From assembly GCF_001429395.1 (NCBI RefSeq), contig NZ_LMJT01000019.1, positions 1 through 61,561 of the forward strand: DNA of 61,561 bases, read 5' to 3'. The number at the start of each line of letters is the position of its first letter. Within the stretch, counting starts at the first letter, position 1. The notes under the pieces are model-generated. The model had not been told where the DNA came from. It worked only from the letters and a program-made list of their open reading frames with translations, and did not search any database. The position numbers and the translations under genes are program-made. The stretch is from Allobosea sp. Root381 (lineage in GTDB: Bacteria; Pseudomonadota; Alphaproteobacteria; Rhizobiales; Beijerinckiaceae). Of the stretch, positions 1 through 7,564 are shown piece by piece.

Positions 1-52
1 CCTGCCGCAGCTTCGCGACGATCTCTTCAGGCTTGTGCTTCTTCTGCGGCAT
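1..52 (-). CDS. IS3-family transposase OrfA, N-terminal part (runs off window)
   Basis: Only the first 17 codons are visible, reading MPQKKHKPEEIVAKLRQ. This is the typical opening of OrfA proteins of IS3-family elements (IS407-like group), the helix-turn-helix protein made with OrfB to give the transposase. The family assignment rests on this short but very characteristic stretch and on the inverted-repeat-like sequence at 106. The gene continues to the left of the window. Confidence 0.7.
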   Translation of the reverse strand, partial: MPQKKHKPEEIVAKLRQ

Positions 53-106
53 CGCGGGCATCCTCCAAAGGCTCAAAAAGCCTACTTCAGGGAGGGCCAC
101 TTTTCA
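1..106 (-). mobile_element. IS3-family insertion sequence, one end
   Basis: The minus strand begins at 106 with TGAAAAGTGGCCCTCCCTGA, which looks like the terminal inverted repeat of an IS3-family element. About 50 bases further in, an OrfA-type transposase reading frame starts and runs off the window edge. The secretion gene to its right loses homology at this point, so the insertion boundary is placed at or very near 106. The exact terminus and any target duplication cannot be confirmed because the other end of the element lies outside the window. Confidence 0.75.
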
Positions 107-1312
107 GGGGGCAGGCCAGTCGATACCGCCGAGCTTGATCGCACCGGCACTCGGGGCGATGGCGCCAACCAGCAGCCGCGCCAGCGTGCTTTTCCCCGAG
201 CCGCTCGGCCCGACCACGCCGACGGCCTGTCCTGCCGGCAATTCGAAGTCGACGCCGGTGAGGATTGGCCGCTTGCGGGCGGAGAGGTCGTAGCCGAGAT
301 CGTTGACGACGATGGCGTGGTCGGCCACGGGCACGATCGTCCGGTCATTGGCCGCCGGAATTTCGGCGAGCAGCTCCCGGACACGGCGATAGCCCTCTCG
401 GGCCTCGTTGAACTGGCGCCAGGTTCCGACTGCCTGCTCGACGGGGACGAGCGCGCGGCCCATCACGATGCTGGCGGCAAAAATCGTCGCCGGCATGATG
501 GCATGGTCGATCGCGAGCCATGCGCCGACCCCCAGCATCAGAGATTGCAGCAGGAGCCGCGAGAAACGGATGCCCGACGAAACCACCGCGTTACGGTCGC
601 TGGCCGAGGCCTGTTCGGCGAGCATCGTGTCGCGGCTGGCGAACCAGTTGCGTTCGATAGCGGGCTGCATGCCCATTCCCACGACGACGTCGGAATGGCG
701 CAGGATATTCTCGGTAAAGACATAGGCGCGATTGCCCGACGCCTCCGATTGGCGCAGCGCGCTGCGTGTGATCCTCTCGTTCAGCACGGCCAGGCCGAGC
801 AGAAACAGCGCCCCCAGCGTCGCCACTGTGCCGAGCGCGGGATGGATGACGAAGAGCAGGATCAGGTAGAGCGGGATCCAGGGCAGGTCGAAGGCGAAAT
901 AGATGCCGGGTCCCGTGATGAAGGATCGGAACTGATCGAGATCGCGCATCTGCTGCGCGCCCTTCGAATAGCCCTGCCTGGCTGAGCGCAGCACGAGCGC
1001 ATCAAAGACCCGGCCGGATAGCTTCGCGTCAAGCTGGACACCGCAGCGGATCAGCAGCTGCGACCGGGCCGCGTCGATGACCCCCATTGTCGCAAGCGCG
1101 ATCATCAGGATCAGCGTCAGCATCACGAGCGTCGTCACGTTCTCGCTGACGAGCACCCGGTTGTAGACCTGCATCAGATACAGCGGCGAGCTGAGGTAAA
1201 GCAGGTTGACGGCACTGCTCAGCACGCCAGCGACCGCGAATGGCCGCCACATCTCGCGCAGGGCGTCCTGCAGTTCGTCGCTTTCGGGCGCCGTTTTGGA
1301 TCGAGCTGTCAT
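104..1312 (-). pseudogene. Type I secretion ABC transporter (PrtD-like permease/ATPase), truncated by IS
   Basis: The reading frame encodes 402 residues of an inner-membrane exporter that would energise a type I secretion system. An N-terminal transmembrane domain (about residues 25-300) with the family's LYLMQVYNRVL and DLPWIPLY stretches is followed by the start of the nucleotide-binding domain, with Walker A GPSGSGKST near residue 370. Homology stops at about residue 402: the Q-loop, ABC signature, Walker B and H-loop are missing. Intact PrtD-type proteins are about 570 residues. The stop codon TGA is formed by the first three bases of the IS end, so the product cannot hydrolyse ATP. It lies downstream of a Gly/Ser-rich small protein gene on the same strand. 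Confidence 0.85.
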
Positions 1313-1333
1313 GGGGGTGCGGCAAGCGCGCTC

Positions 1334-1357
1334 GGGCGGAGCCTTGCGGCTCCGCCC
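1334..1357 (-). promoter_or_regulatory. Perfect hairpin between the small Gly/Ser-rich gene and the T1SS gene
   Basis: The inverted repeat GGGCGGAGCC / GGCTCCGCCC forms a 10-bp GC-rich stem with a 4-base loop, within the 58 bases between the two minus-strand genes. No T-run follows, so it is not a classical intrinsic terminator. It could stabilise the upstream mRNA end or attenuate read-through into the exporter gene. The function is inferred. Confidence 0.45.
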
Positions 1358-1370
1358 GTCGCATCAGGCC

Positions 1371-1730
1371 TTACAGCAGGCCGCCGAGGAGGCCACCGCC
1401 GCCGCCGTTGCTTTCAGACTGCGAGCCCGAGAAGCTGTCGTCCGAATTGCTGAGGCCGATCAGGGTCGGCGCGGAAATGCCGAGGCCAAGGTCGCCGATG
1501 CCGCTGAACGATTCCGCATTCACGTCGCCATCGCTACCATCCGAGTTGAAGCTCGAGCTCTGCAGCACGTCGGACAGACCCAGGCCCAGCGATGGAGTCG
1601 TGGCAATATCCGTGTCGGAGCTGGACGACGACGCGTCCACATTCGAGGACTCGTTGTTCGAGCCGCCCAGGACGCCGTTCAGCAAGCCACCATTCGAACC
1701 GCCGCCGAGAAGATCATCGAGAAGTGCCAT
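1371..1730 (-). CDS. Small Gly/Ser/Leu-rich low-complexity protein, candidate secreted product
   Basis: The 119-residue product has no recognised domain. It opens with MALLDDLLGGGSNGGLLNGV, has a Ser/Asn/Asp-rich middle and ends in five Gly then LLGGLL. It has no Sec signal peptide and no cysteine. A good ribosome-binding site (AAAGGA) sits just ahead of the ATG, which supports a real gene. It lies 58 bases upstream of the PrtD-like exporter gene on the same strand, so it may be a substrate of that type I system or a component co-regulated with it. This is positional inference only. Confidence 0.6.
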   Translation of the reverse strand: MALLDDLLGGGSNGGLLNGVLGGSNNESSNVDASSSSSDTDIATTPSLGLGLSDVLQSSSFNSDGSDGDVNAESFSGIGDLGLGISAPTLIGLSNSDDSFSGSQSESNGGGGGLLGGLL

Positions 1731-2198
1731 CTTGGTTTCCTTTCGGAAGTTTCAGACCGTCAACGACGAACGCCGTCGACATGGATGAAACACCCCCGGG
1801 CGCCGCGGAATTGCAGCTCCAACCGGGGAGAACCTGTGGGACGCGTGTCATTCCTCGGAATGTCGTGGCGGGATTGAGGCAACGCGGTTTTGAGGTCGTG
1901 GCTATTGGCCGTAGCACTGCGCTCGAGCGAGATCGCACCCTTTGCTAGCGGCGGTACATTCATCGGGCACAGTTAGATGACGGCTGCGCCGCTTCCGAGT
2001 TCGTTGGGTGCGGTCAGCGTAATGCTGCTGGGGAGTGGCATCATGGCCGAGCGAAGATCGAACCTCTGCAACGTGTGCGGACCAAACGTGTGAAGCATCG
2101 GGATATCCGCGGCGTCGCGGATCGTGTCCCTGCTCGTGGAGTAGTTGAGGTGGTCATCGGGGATCGCTGGCTAGGTTTGGGTTGCGCACGCCAGCGAT

Positions 2199-2418
2199 CT
2201 GGCCCGACGTCTGGCTCCCCTGAACGAATTGATGTTCGCCGAGAGCAACCCTATCCCCGTCAAGGCGGGCCTTTTTCGCTGCTGGGGTTCTGCAGTCCCG
2301 CGCTCAGCTTCCACTCGCGCCGGCAACGGACGCAATACTGCGACGCCTGGCCGCCTTGCTGCCGCATCCGGCCGCAGAAGACGAGGTCGGCGCCCTGAAG
2401 AACCTACTAGCGGTCTGA
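2199..2418 (+). pseudogene. Dihydrodipicolinate synthase (DapA-type) C-terminal remnant, frameshifted
   Basis: From 2199 one frame reads LAPLNELMFAESNPIPVKAG, matching the C-terminal region of DapA-family lyases (E. coli has LHNKLFVEPNPIPVKWA). After about 2280 the similarity continues in another frame as AQLPLAPATDAILRRLAAL and ends at a stop codon at 2416-2418, as in [20 protein letters not shown]. The catalytic lysine and most of the barrel are absent. It is a decayed fragment from an older gene at this site. The match was made by eye. Confidence 0.6.
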
Positions 2419-2556
2419 CAAGCGCGCGTCGGCGCGAACTTGCCCGGACCGGGCGGCGCCGGCCGGAAATTCCTATAGCTTTCCTATTCTCCTGGTGAAG
2501 CGCCCCGCTCGAAAACCTATGCGGGGCCGGGCCATATTCCCCCTGAAGTTCAACAG

Positions 2557-2593
2557 CCGACACCCCGAGCCATTCCACGGCGCGGGGTGTCGG
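2557..2593 (+). promoter_or_regulatory. Stable hairpin upstream of the kdp operon
   Basis: CCGACACCCCG at 2557-2567 pairs perfectly with CGGGGTGTCGG at 2583-2593 across a 15-base loop. It lies 70 bases upstream of the first small kdp gene and is not followed by a T-run. It may be part of a leader or a protein-binding dyad such as a KdpE site. No mapped promoter is available to decide. Confidence 0.4.
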
Positions 2594-2663
2594 CACTGCG
2601 CCAGGTCCACACGAGCCCACCATTCGTGGTGTCGACCTGACGTATGCAGGAGGACGATCGAAG

Positions 2664-2744
2664 ATGGAAATCCTGGTTGCCGCAATAACTGCGATCTTTT
2701 TTGCCGTTTCACTTGCCTATGCCCGGGCATGCGACAGGTTATGA
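2664..2744 (+). CDS. 26-residue membrane peptide upstream of kdpF
   Basis: The short frame encodes a single hydrophobic segment that ends in SLAYARACDRL. An excellent ribosome-binding site (AGGAGG at 2648-2653) precedes the ATG. Peptides of this form (hydrophobic helix followed by Ala-Cys-Asp-Arg-Leu) recur just upstream of kdpF or kdpA in many proteobacteria, so I regard it as a true small protein. It probably sits in the inner membrane. A role in Kdp assembly is inferred from position only. Confidence 0.7.
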   Translation: MEILVAAITAIFFAVSLAYARACDRL

Positions 2745-2764
2745 TCTAAGTAATGGAGCGAGAT

Positions 2765-2854
2765 ATGTTTTTCGATTACGCCCTCGGCGCTGCCGCTTCC
2801 TTTCTCATTGTTGCCTATCTCACCTATGCGCTCGTCCGCCCCGAGCGGTTTTGA
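2765..2854 (+). CDS. kdpF: Potassium-transporting ATPase subunit KdpF
   Basis: The 29-residue peptide has one transmembrane helix and the family's C-terminal ending TYALVRPERF. KdpF is the small lipid-like subunit that stabilises the KdpFABC complex in the inner membrane. It starts 20 bases after the preceding 26-residue gene and ends 33 bases before kdpA, which is the usual operon order. Confidence 0.9.
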   Translation: MFFDYALGAAASFLIVAYLTYALVRPERF

Positions 2855-2887
2855 CCATGTCGGCCGGGTGCCTGGAAGGTTCCTCCC

Positions 2888-4591
2888 ATGACGCTTAACG
2901 GATGGCTACAGATCCTTCTCTTCTGCGGAATCGTCATTGCGCTGGTGAAGCCGCTCGGCGGCTACATGACGCGCGTCTTCAACGGTGAGCGGACGCTGCT
3001 CGCGCCGCTTTTCAGGCCGATCGAACGCGGACTCTACCGCATCGCCGGCACCAGTGAGAGCGAGGAGCAGCACTGGACGGCCTATACCGCCGCGCTGCTG
3101 TTCTTCAGCCTGTCGGGTGTAGCCCTGCTCTATGCGATACAGCGCCTGCAGGGCGTGTTGCCGCTGAACCCGGCCGAGCTAGGCAACATCCCGGCCGATC
3201 TCGCCTTCAACACGGCGGCGAGCTTCGTCGGCAACACCAACTGGCAGTCCTATGGCGGCGAGAGCACCATGTCCTACTTCACCCAGATGGTGGGGCTGGC
3301 GGTGCAGAACTTCGTCTCCGCCGCCAGCGGCATGGCGATAGCGGTCGCGCTGATCCGCGCCTTTGCACGCAAATCGGCGCATACGCTCGGCAATTTCTGG
3401 GTCGATCTGACGCGCTCGGTCCTTTATATCCTGCTGCCGATCTGCGTGGTCGGCACGCTGTTTCTGGTCTGGCAGGGCGTACCCCAGAATCTCAGCACCT
3501 ACACCGTCGCGACGACGCTCGAAGGGGCGCAGCAGACCATCGCGCAGGGCCCCGTCGCCTCGCAGATGATGATCAAGCATCTCGGCACCAATGGCGGCGG
3601 CTTCTTCAATGCCAACGCGGCGCATCCCTTCGAGAATCCGACGGCGCTGACCAACCTGATCCACATGGTCGCGATCTTCGCGATCGGAGCTGCGCTCACC
3701 AATGTCTTCGGTCGCATGGTCGGTAATGAGCGCCAGGGCTGGGCGATCTTCACCGCGATGGGTGTGCTGTTCGTCGCCGGCGTCGCGGTCTGCTACTGGG
3801 CCGAGGCCGCCGGCAACCCGCTGGTCCATGCGCTGGGCCTGCAAGGCGGCAACATGGAGGGCAAGGAGGCGCGCTTCGGCGTCACCCTGTCGGCACTGTT
3901 CGCGGTGATCACCACCGCGGCCTCCTGCGGCGCGGTCAACGCCATGCATGGCAGCTTCATGGCGCTGGGCGGCATGATCCCGCTGATCAACATGATGCTC
4001 GGCGAGGTCGTGATCGGCGGCGTCGGCGCCGGCCTCTACGGCATGCTGCTCTTCGTCGTGATCTCGATCTTCGTGGCCGGCCTGATGGTCGGCCGCACGC
4101 CGGAATATCTCGGCAAGAAGATCGAGGCGAAGGAGGTCAAGATGGCGATGCTCGCCCTCCTGATCCTGCCGCTGGCCATGCTCGGCTTCACCGCCGCCGC
4201 GGTGGTGCTCGAGACCGGCACCGCATCGATGGGCAATGCCGGACCGCATGGCTTCTCGGAAGCGCTCTACGCCTATGTCTCGGCTACGGCCAACAATGGC
4301 TCGGCCTTCGGCGGCCTTTCGGCGAACACGCCCTGGTACAACGTCACGCTGGGTCTCGCGATCCTGATCGGCCGCTTCTTCATGATCATCCCGGTCATGG
4401 CGATGGCCGGCTCGCTCGTTGCGAAGAAGGCCACGCCCACCTCGTCCGGCACCTTCCCGACCACGGGGCCGCTCTTCATCGGCCTGCTGATCGGCGTCGT
4501 CCTGATCATGGGCGGCCTGGAGTTCTTCCCGGCGCTGGCGCTCGGACCGATCGTCGAGCATCTGGCGACGATCGCCGGCCAGACCTTCTGA
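2888..4591 (+). CDS. kdpA: Potassium-transporting ATPase potassium-binding subunit KdpA
   Basis: The product has 567 residues, the usual length, and about ten membrane segments. It is the channel-like subunit that selects K+ and passes it to KdpB. Selectivity-filter-like loops are visible, including [19 protein letters not shown] near residues 232-250 and [11 protein letters not shown] near residue 470. The ATG follows a GGAAGG-type ribosome site. The stop codon overlaps the next small gene as TGATG. Confidence 0.97.
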   Translation: MTLNGWLQILLFCGIVIALVKPLGGYMTRVFNGERTLLAPLFRPIERGLYRIAGTSESEEQHWTAYTAALLFFSLSGVALLYAIQRLQGVLPLNPAELGNIPADLAFNTAASFVGNTNWQSYGGESTMSYFTQMVGLAVQNFVSAASGMAIAVALIRAFARKSAHTLGNFWVDLTRSVLYILLPICVVGTLFLVWQGVPQNLSTYTVATTLEGAQQTIAQGPVASQMMIKHLGTNGGGFFNANAAHPFENPTALTNLIHMVAIFAIGAALTNVFGRMVGNERQGWAIFTAMGVLFVAGVAVCYWAEAAGNPLVHALGLQGGNMEGKEARFGVTLSALFAVITTAASCGAVNAMHGSFMALGGMIPLINMMLGEVVIGGVGAGLYGMLLFVVISIFVAGLMVGRTPEYLGKKIEAKEVKMAMLALLILPLAMLGFTAAAVVLETGTASMGNAGPHGFSEALYAYVSATANNGSAFGGLSANTPWYNVTLGLAILIGRFFMIIPVMAMAGSLVAKKATPTSSGTFPTTGPLFIGLLIGVVLIMGGLEFFPALALGPIVEHLATIAGQTF

Positions 4592-4797
4592 TGCCGGCCG
4601 CCGCCATCAACGGCCGGCCCCGGCAGATGCGCCGGATCCAGCTTTCGCGGCCGCTAGGCGGGCGCGGGGGGAAGGGGCCGCCGCGCGCCTCGAGCATCAT
4701 CCTGGGCATGGTTTTGACCATGCTCGGGCTGCTGCTCGGCGCCAAGGCCGTCCAATTCCTGATCGAAACCCTGTTTTCGTTGCTTGCGGCGTCCTGA
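4591..4797 (+). CDS. Small single-helix membrane protein between kdpA and kdpB
   Basis: A 68-residue frame starts on the last base of the kdpA stop codon. It has a basic, Arg/Gly-rich N-terminus of about 33 residues followed by one strong hydrophobic helix (SIILGMVLTMLGLLLGAKAV). E. coli has no gene here. Translational coupling to kdpA and the Arg-rich, inside-positive N-terminus favour a real inner-membrane protein. It could be an accessory subunit, but no family is recognised and a chance frame is not excluded. Confidence 0.5.
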   Translation: MPAAAINGRPRQMRRIQLSRPLGGRGGKGPPRASSIILGMVLTMLGLLLGAKAVQFLIETLFSLLAAS

Positions 4798-4840
4798 ACC
4801 CAGACCCGCCGGCGAACGACCCTGAAGGTGGACCCTCACC

Positions 4841-6913
4841 ATGAGCCCCTCGAACAAGGCGAGCATCCTCGATGCCCGCATCCTCGTTCCCGCGATCGGC
4901 GGCGCGTTCCGCAAGCTCGATCCGCGCAGCCTCGCCAGGAACCCGGTCATGTTCGTTGTCGCGGTCGTCGCGGCGCTGACCACCGTCCTGCTGGTCCGCG
5001 ATGCCGTCACGGGCAGCGCGGAACTCGGCTTCTCGTTCCAGATCGTGCTCTGGCTCTGGTTCACGCTGCTCTTCGCCAATTTCGCGGAAGCCGTCGCGGA
5101 GGGGCGCGGCAAGGCGCAGGCCGGGTCCCTGCGCCGGGCACGCACCGAGACCCAGGCCAAGCTTCTCGCGACGCGTGAGGGCACCGGATACAGGTCGGTG
5201 CCCGGCACCAGCCTCAAGGTCGGCGATTTCGTGCTTGTCGAGCCCGGCGACATCATCCCCTCGGACGGCGAGGTGATCGAGGGCGTGGCTTCGGTGAACG
5301 AAGCCGCCATCACCGGCGAGTCCGCGCCCGTGATCCGCGAGTCGGGCGGCGACCGCTCTGCCGTCACCGGCGGCACGCAGGTACTCTCCGACTGGATCAA
5401 GGTCCGCATCACGGCCGCAGCCGGCTCGACCTTCATCGACCGCATGATTTCGCTGGTCGAGGGCGCCGAGCGCCAGAAGACCCCCAACGAGATCGCGCTC
5501 AACATCCTGCTCGCCGGGATGACCCTGATCTTCACCTTCGCGGTGGTGACGATCCCGAGCTTCGCGGCCTATGCCGGCGGAAACATCTCCGTGATCGTGC
5601 TGGTCGCGCTCTTCGTGACGCTGATCCCGACCACGATCGGCGCCCTGCTCTCGGCCATCGGTATCGCCGGCATGGATCGGCTGGTGCGCTTCAACGTGCT
5701 CGCCATGTCGGGCCGCGCGGTCGAGGCTGCCGGCGATGTCGACACGCTTCTGCTCGACAAGACCGGCACGATCACGCTCGGCAACCGCCAGGCAGCGGAG
5801 TTCCGCCCAGTCAAGGGCGTGACCGAGAACGAGCTGGCCGACGCCGCCCAGCTTGCCTCGCTCGCCGACGAGACGCCGGAAGGCCGCTCGATCGTCGTTC
5901 TCGCCAAGGAGAAGTACGGTATCCGCGCCCGCGAGATGGAAGGCCTGCACGCCAGCTTCGTACCCTTCACCGCGCAGAGCCGCATGTCCGGCGTCGACGT
6001 CGACGGCTCCAGCATCCGCAAAGGCGCCGTCGAGGCCGTGCTCAAATACGTCGATCTCGGCAGCGTCGCGACCGACGCCGACCGTCCCAGCGGCTCCACC
6101 ATCCGCGAGACCCAGGCGATTGCCGACGAGATCGCCAAGGCCGGCGGCACGCCTCTGGCGGTGGCGAAGGACGGACGCGTGCTCGGCGTCGTCTACCTGA
6201 AGGACATCGTCAAGGGCGGCATCCGCGAGCGCTTCGCCGAATTGCGCCGCATGGGCATCCGCACGGTGATGATCACCGGGGACAACCCGATGACGGCTGC
6301 GGCCATCGCGGCCGAGGCCGGCGTCGACGATTTCCTCGCCCAGGCGACGCCGGAAAACAAGCTCGCCCTGATCCGCGAGGAGCAGGTCAAGGGCAAGCTG
6401 GTCGCCATGTGCGGCGACGGCACCAACGACGCCCCTGCCCTTGCCCAGGCCGATGTCGGCGTTGCCATGAACACCGGCACTGTGGCAGCACGAGAGGCCG
6501 GCAACATGGTCGACCTGGACAGCGACCCGACCAAGCTCATCGAGATCGTGGAGATCGGCAAGCAGTTGCTGATGACGCGCGGCGCGCTGACAACCTTCTC
6601 CATCGCCAACGACGTCGCAAAGTATTTCGCCATCATCCCGGCGATGTTCCTCGCCTTCTACCCGCAACTCGGCGCGCTCAACGTGATGGGGCTGGCAACG
6701 CCGCAGAGCGCCATCCTCTCGGCGATCATTTTCAACGCGCTGATCATCGTCGCGCTGATCCCGTTGTCGCTGAGAGGGGTGAAATACCGCGCAGTCGGTG
6801 CCGGCGCGCTGCTCTCCCGCAACCTGCTGATCTACGGGCTCGGCGGGCTCGTCGTGCCCTTCATCGGCATCAAGGCCATCGACATGGCCGTCACCGCGCT
6901 CGGCCTCGCTTAA
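4841..6913 (+). CDS. kdpB: Potassium-transporting ATPase ATP-binding subunit KdpB
   Basis: This 690-residue P-type ATPase drives high-affinity K+ uptake. The phosphorylated aspartate is Asp306 in DKTGTIT, and the hinge motif [16 protein letters not shown] follows near residue 525. The actuator motif appears as TGESAP near residue 160. Seven membrane segments are expected. The start gives the common N-terminus with [13 protein letters not shown] near residue 30. kdpC follows after 11 bases. Confidence 0.97.
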   Translation: MSPSNKASILDARILVPAIGGAFRKLDPRSLARNPVMFVVAVVAALTTVLLVRDAVTGSAELGFSFQIVLWLWFTLLFANFAEAVAEGRGKAQAGSLRRARTETQAKLLATREGTGYRSVPGTSLKVGDFVLVEPGDIIPSDGEVIEGVASVNEAAITGESAPVIRESGGDRSAVTGGTQVLSDWIKVRITAAAGSTFIDRMISLVEGAERQKTPNEIALNILLAGMTLIFTFAVVTIPSFAAYAGGNISVIVLVALFVTLIPTTIGALLSAIGIAGMDRLVRFNVLAMSGRAVEAAGDVDTLLLDKTGTITLGNRQAAEFRPVKGVTENELADAAQLASLADETPEGRSIVVLAKEKYGIRAREMEGLHASFVPFTAQSRMSGVDVDGSSIRKGAVEAVLKYVDLGSVATDADRPSGSTIRETQAIADEIAKAGGTPLAVAKDGRVLGVVYLKDIVKGGIRERFAELRRMGIRTVMITGDNPMTAAAIAAEAGVDDFLAQATPENKLALIREEQVKGKLVAMCGDGTNDAPALAQADVGVAMNTGTVAAREAGNMVDLDSDPTKLIEIVEIGKQLLMTRGALTTFSIANDVAKYFAIIPAMFLAFYPQLGALNVMGLATPQSAILSAIIFNALIIVALIPLSLRGVKYRAVGAGALLSRNLLIYGLGGLVVPFIGIKAIDMAVTALGLA

Positions 6914-6924
6914 GGACCCTCCCC

Positions 6925-7488
6925 ATGCTGAAGCAAATCAAACCCGCGATCATCATGCTGATCGCCCTCACCATCATCACCGGCCTCGCCTATCCGCTCG
7001 GCATGACCGGCCTCGCCCAGGCGATTTTTCCGCACCAGGCCAATGGCAGCCTGATCGAGCGCGACGGTCGGGTGGTCGGGTCCGAACTGATCGGGCAGGC
7101 GTTCACGGACGAGCGCTACTTCCACCCGCGCCCCTCGGCGGCCGGCGACGGCTACAATGCGGCGAGTTCGAGCGGCTCGAATCTGGCTCCGACCAGCGCC
7201 AGGCTGATCGAACGGATCAAGGGCGATGTCGAAAAATTCAAAGCCGAGAACCCGGGCGCGGCCATTCCGATGGATCTGGTCACGACCTCGGGCAGCGGGC
7301 TCGACCCGCATATCTCTCCGGAAGCCGCCCGCTTCCAGGTGCCGCGCATCGCCAAGGCGCGTGGCGTCGACGAGGCGACCCTGCTTTCGCTGGTGGATAG
7401 CCACGTCCAGCCTCGACAGCTCGGGATTCTGGGCGAGCCGGTCGTCAATGTCCTCGCGCTGAATCTGGCGCTGGACGCGGCGCGCTGA
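6925..7488 (+). CDS. kdpC: Potassium-transporting ATPase subunit KdpC
   Basis: The 187-residue protein has an N-terminal membrane anchor (residues 9-30) and the family's periplasmic domain with [20 protein letters not shown] near residues 73-92 and the conserved [16 protein letters not shown]. KdpC supports assembly and ATP affinity of the complex. The ATG at 6925 was chosen because it follows AAGGA and gives the canonical N-terminus; a longer frame reading back into kdpB is rejected. Confidence 0.95.
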   Translation: MLKQIKPAIIMLIALTIITGLAYPLGMTGLAQAIFPHQANGSLIERDGRVVGSELIGQAFTDERYFHPRPSAAGDGYNAASSSGSNLAPTSARLIERIKGDVEKFKAENPGAAIPMDLVTTSGSGLDPHISPEAARFQVPRIAKARGVDEATLLSLVDSHVQPRQLGILGEPVVNVLALNLALDAAR

Positions 7489-7529
7489 CAAGGAGCGCCG
7501 GCCCTCACCTCCGGGAGCCGGCGTCTTGT
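7488..7529 (+). promoter_or_regulatory. Interrupted hairpin between kdpC and kdpD
   Basis: ACAAG plus CGCCGGC at 7488-7502 pairs with GCCGGCG plus CTTGT at 7517-7529, giving a bulged stem directly after the kdpC stop. It may separate expression of the pump subunits from the sensor kinase genes by partial termination or mRNA processing. No T-tract follows, so it is unlikely to be a full terminator. Confidence 0.35.
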
Positions 7530-7564
7530 ACGACATCTGCGCAAACTCGTCTTAGGCTCTGCCG

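Larger units (their letters stand above)
1731..2663. other. Intergenic region, 933 bases, with a gene remnant and a leader hairpin
   Basis: No intact gene is convincing here. The only recognisable protein homology is the DapA-type remnant near 2199-2418, annotated separately. A strong hairpin at 2557-2593 lies in front of the kdp genes. The stretch 1740-2190 gave no recognisable protein or RNA. Short open frames on both strands have no supporting start signals. Confidence 0.5.

Noticed and set aside
2171..2623. 150-codon minus-strand frame upstream of kdp
   Set aside because: No start signal or similarity; the plus strand there carries a DapA remnant.
3179..4561. Long minus-strand open frame opposite kdpA (460 codons)
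   Set aside because: It is rich in Asp, Arg and His, typical of the antisense frame of a GC-rich gene, has no recognised domain, and lies over a certain gene.
4697..6667. Minus-strand open frame of 656 codons opposite kdpB
   Set aside because: A shadow of kdpB with low-complexity composition and no ribosome site.
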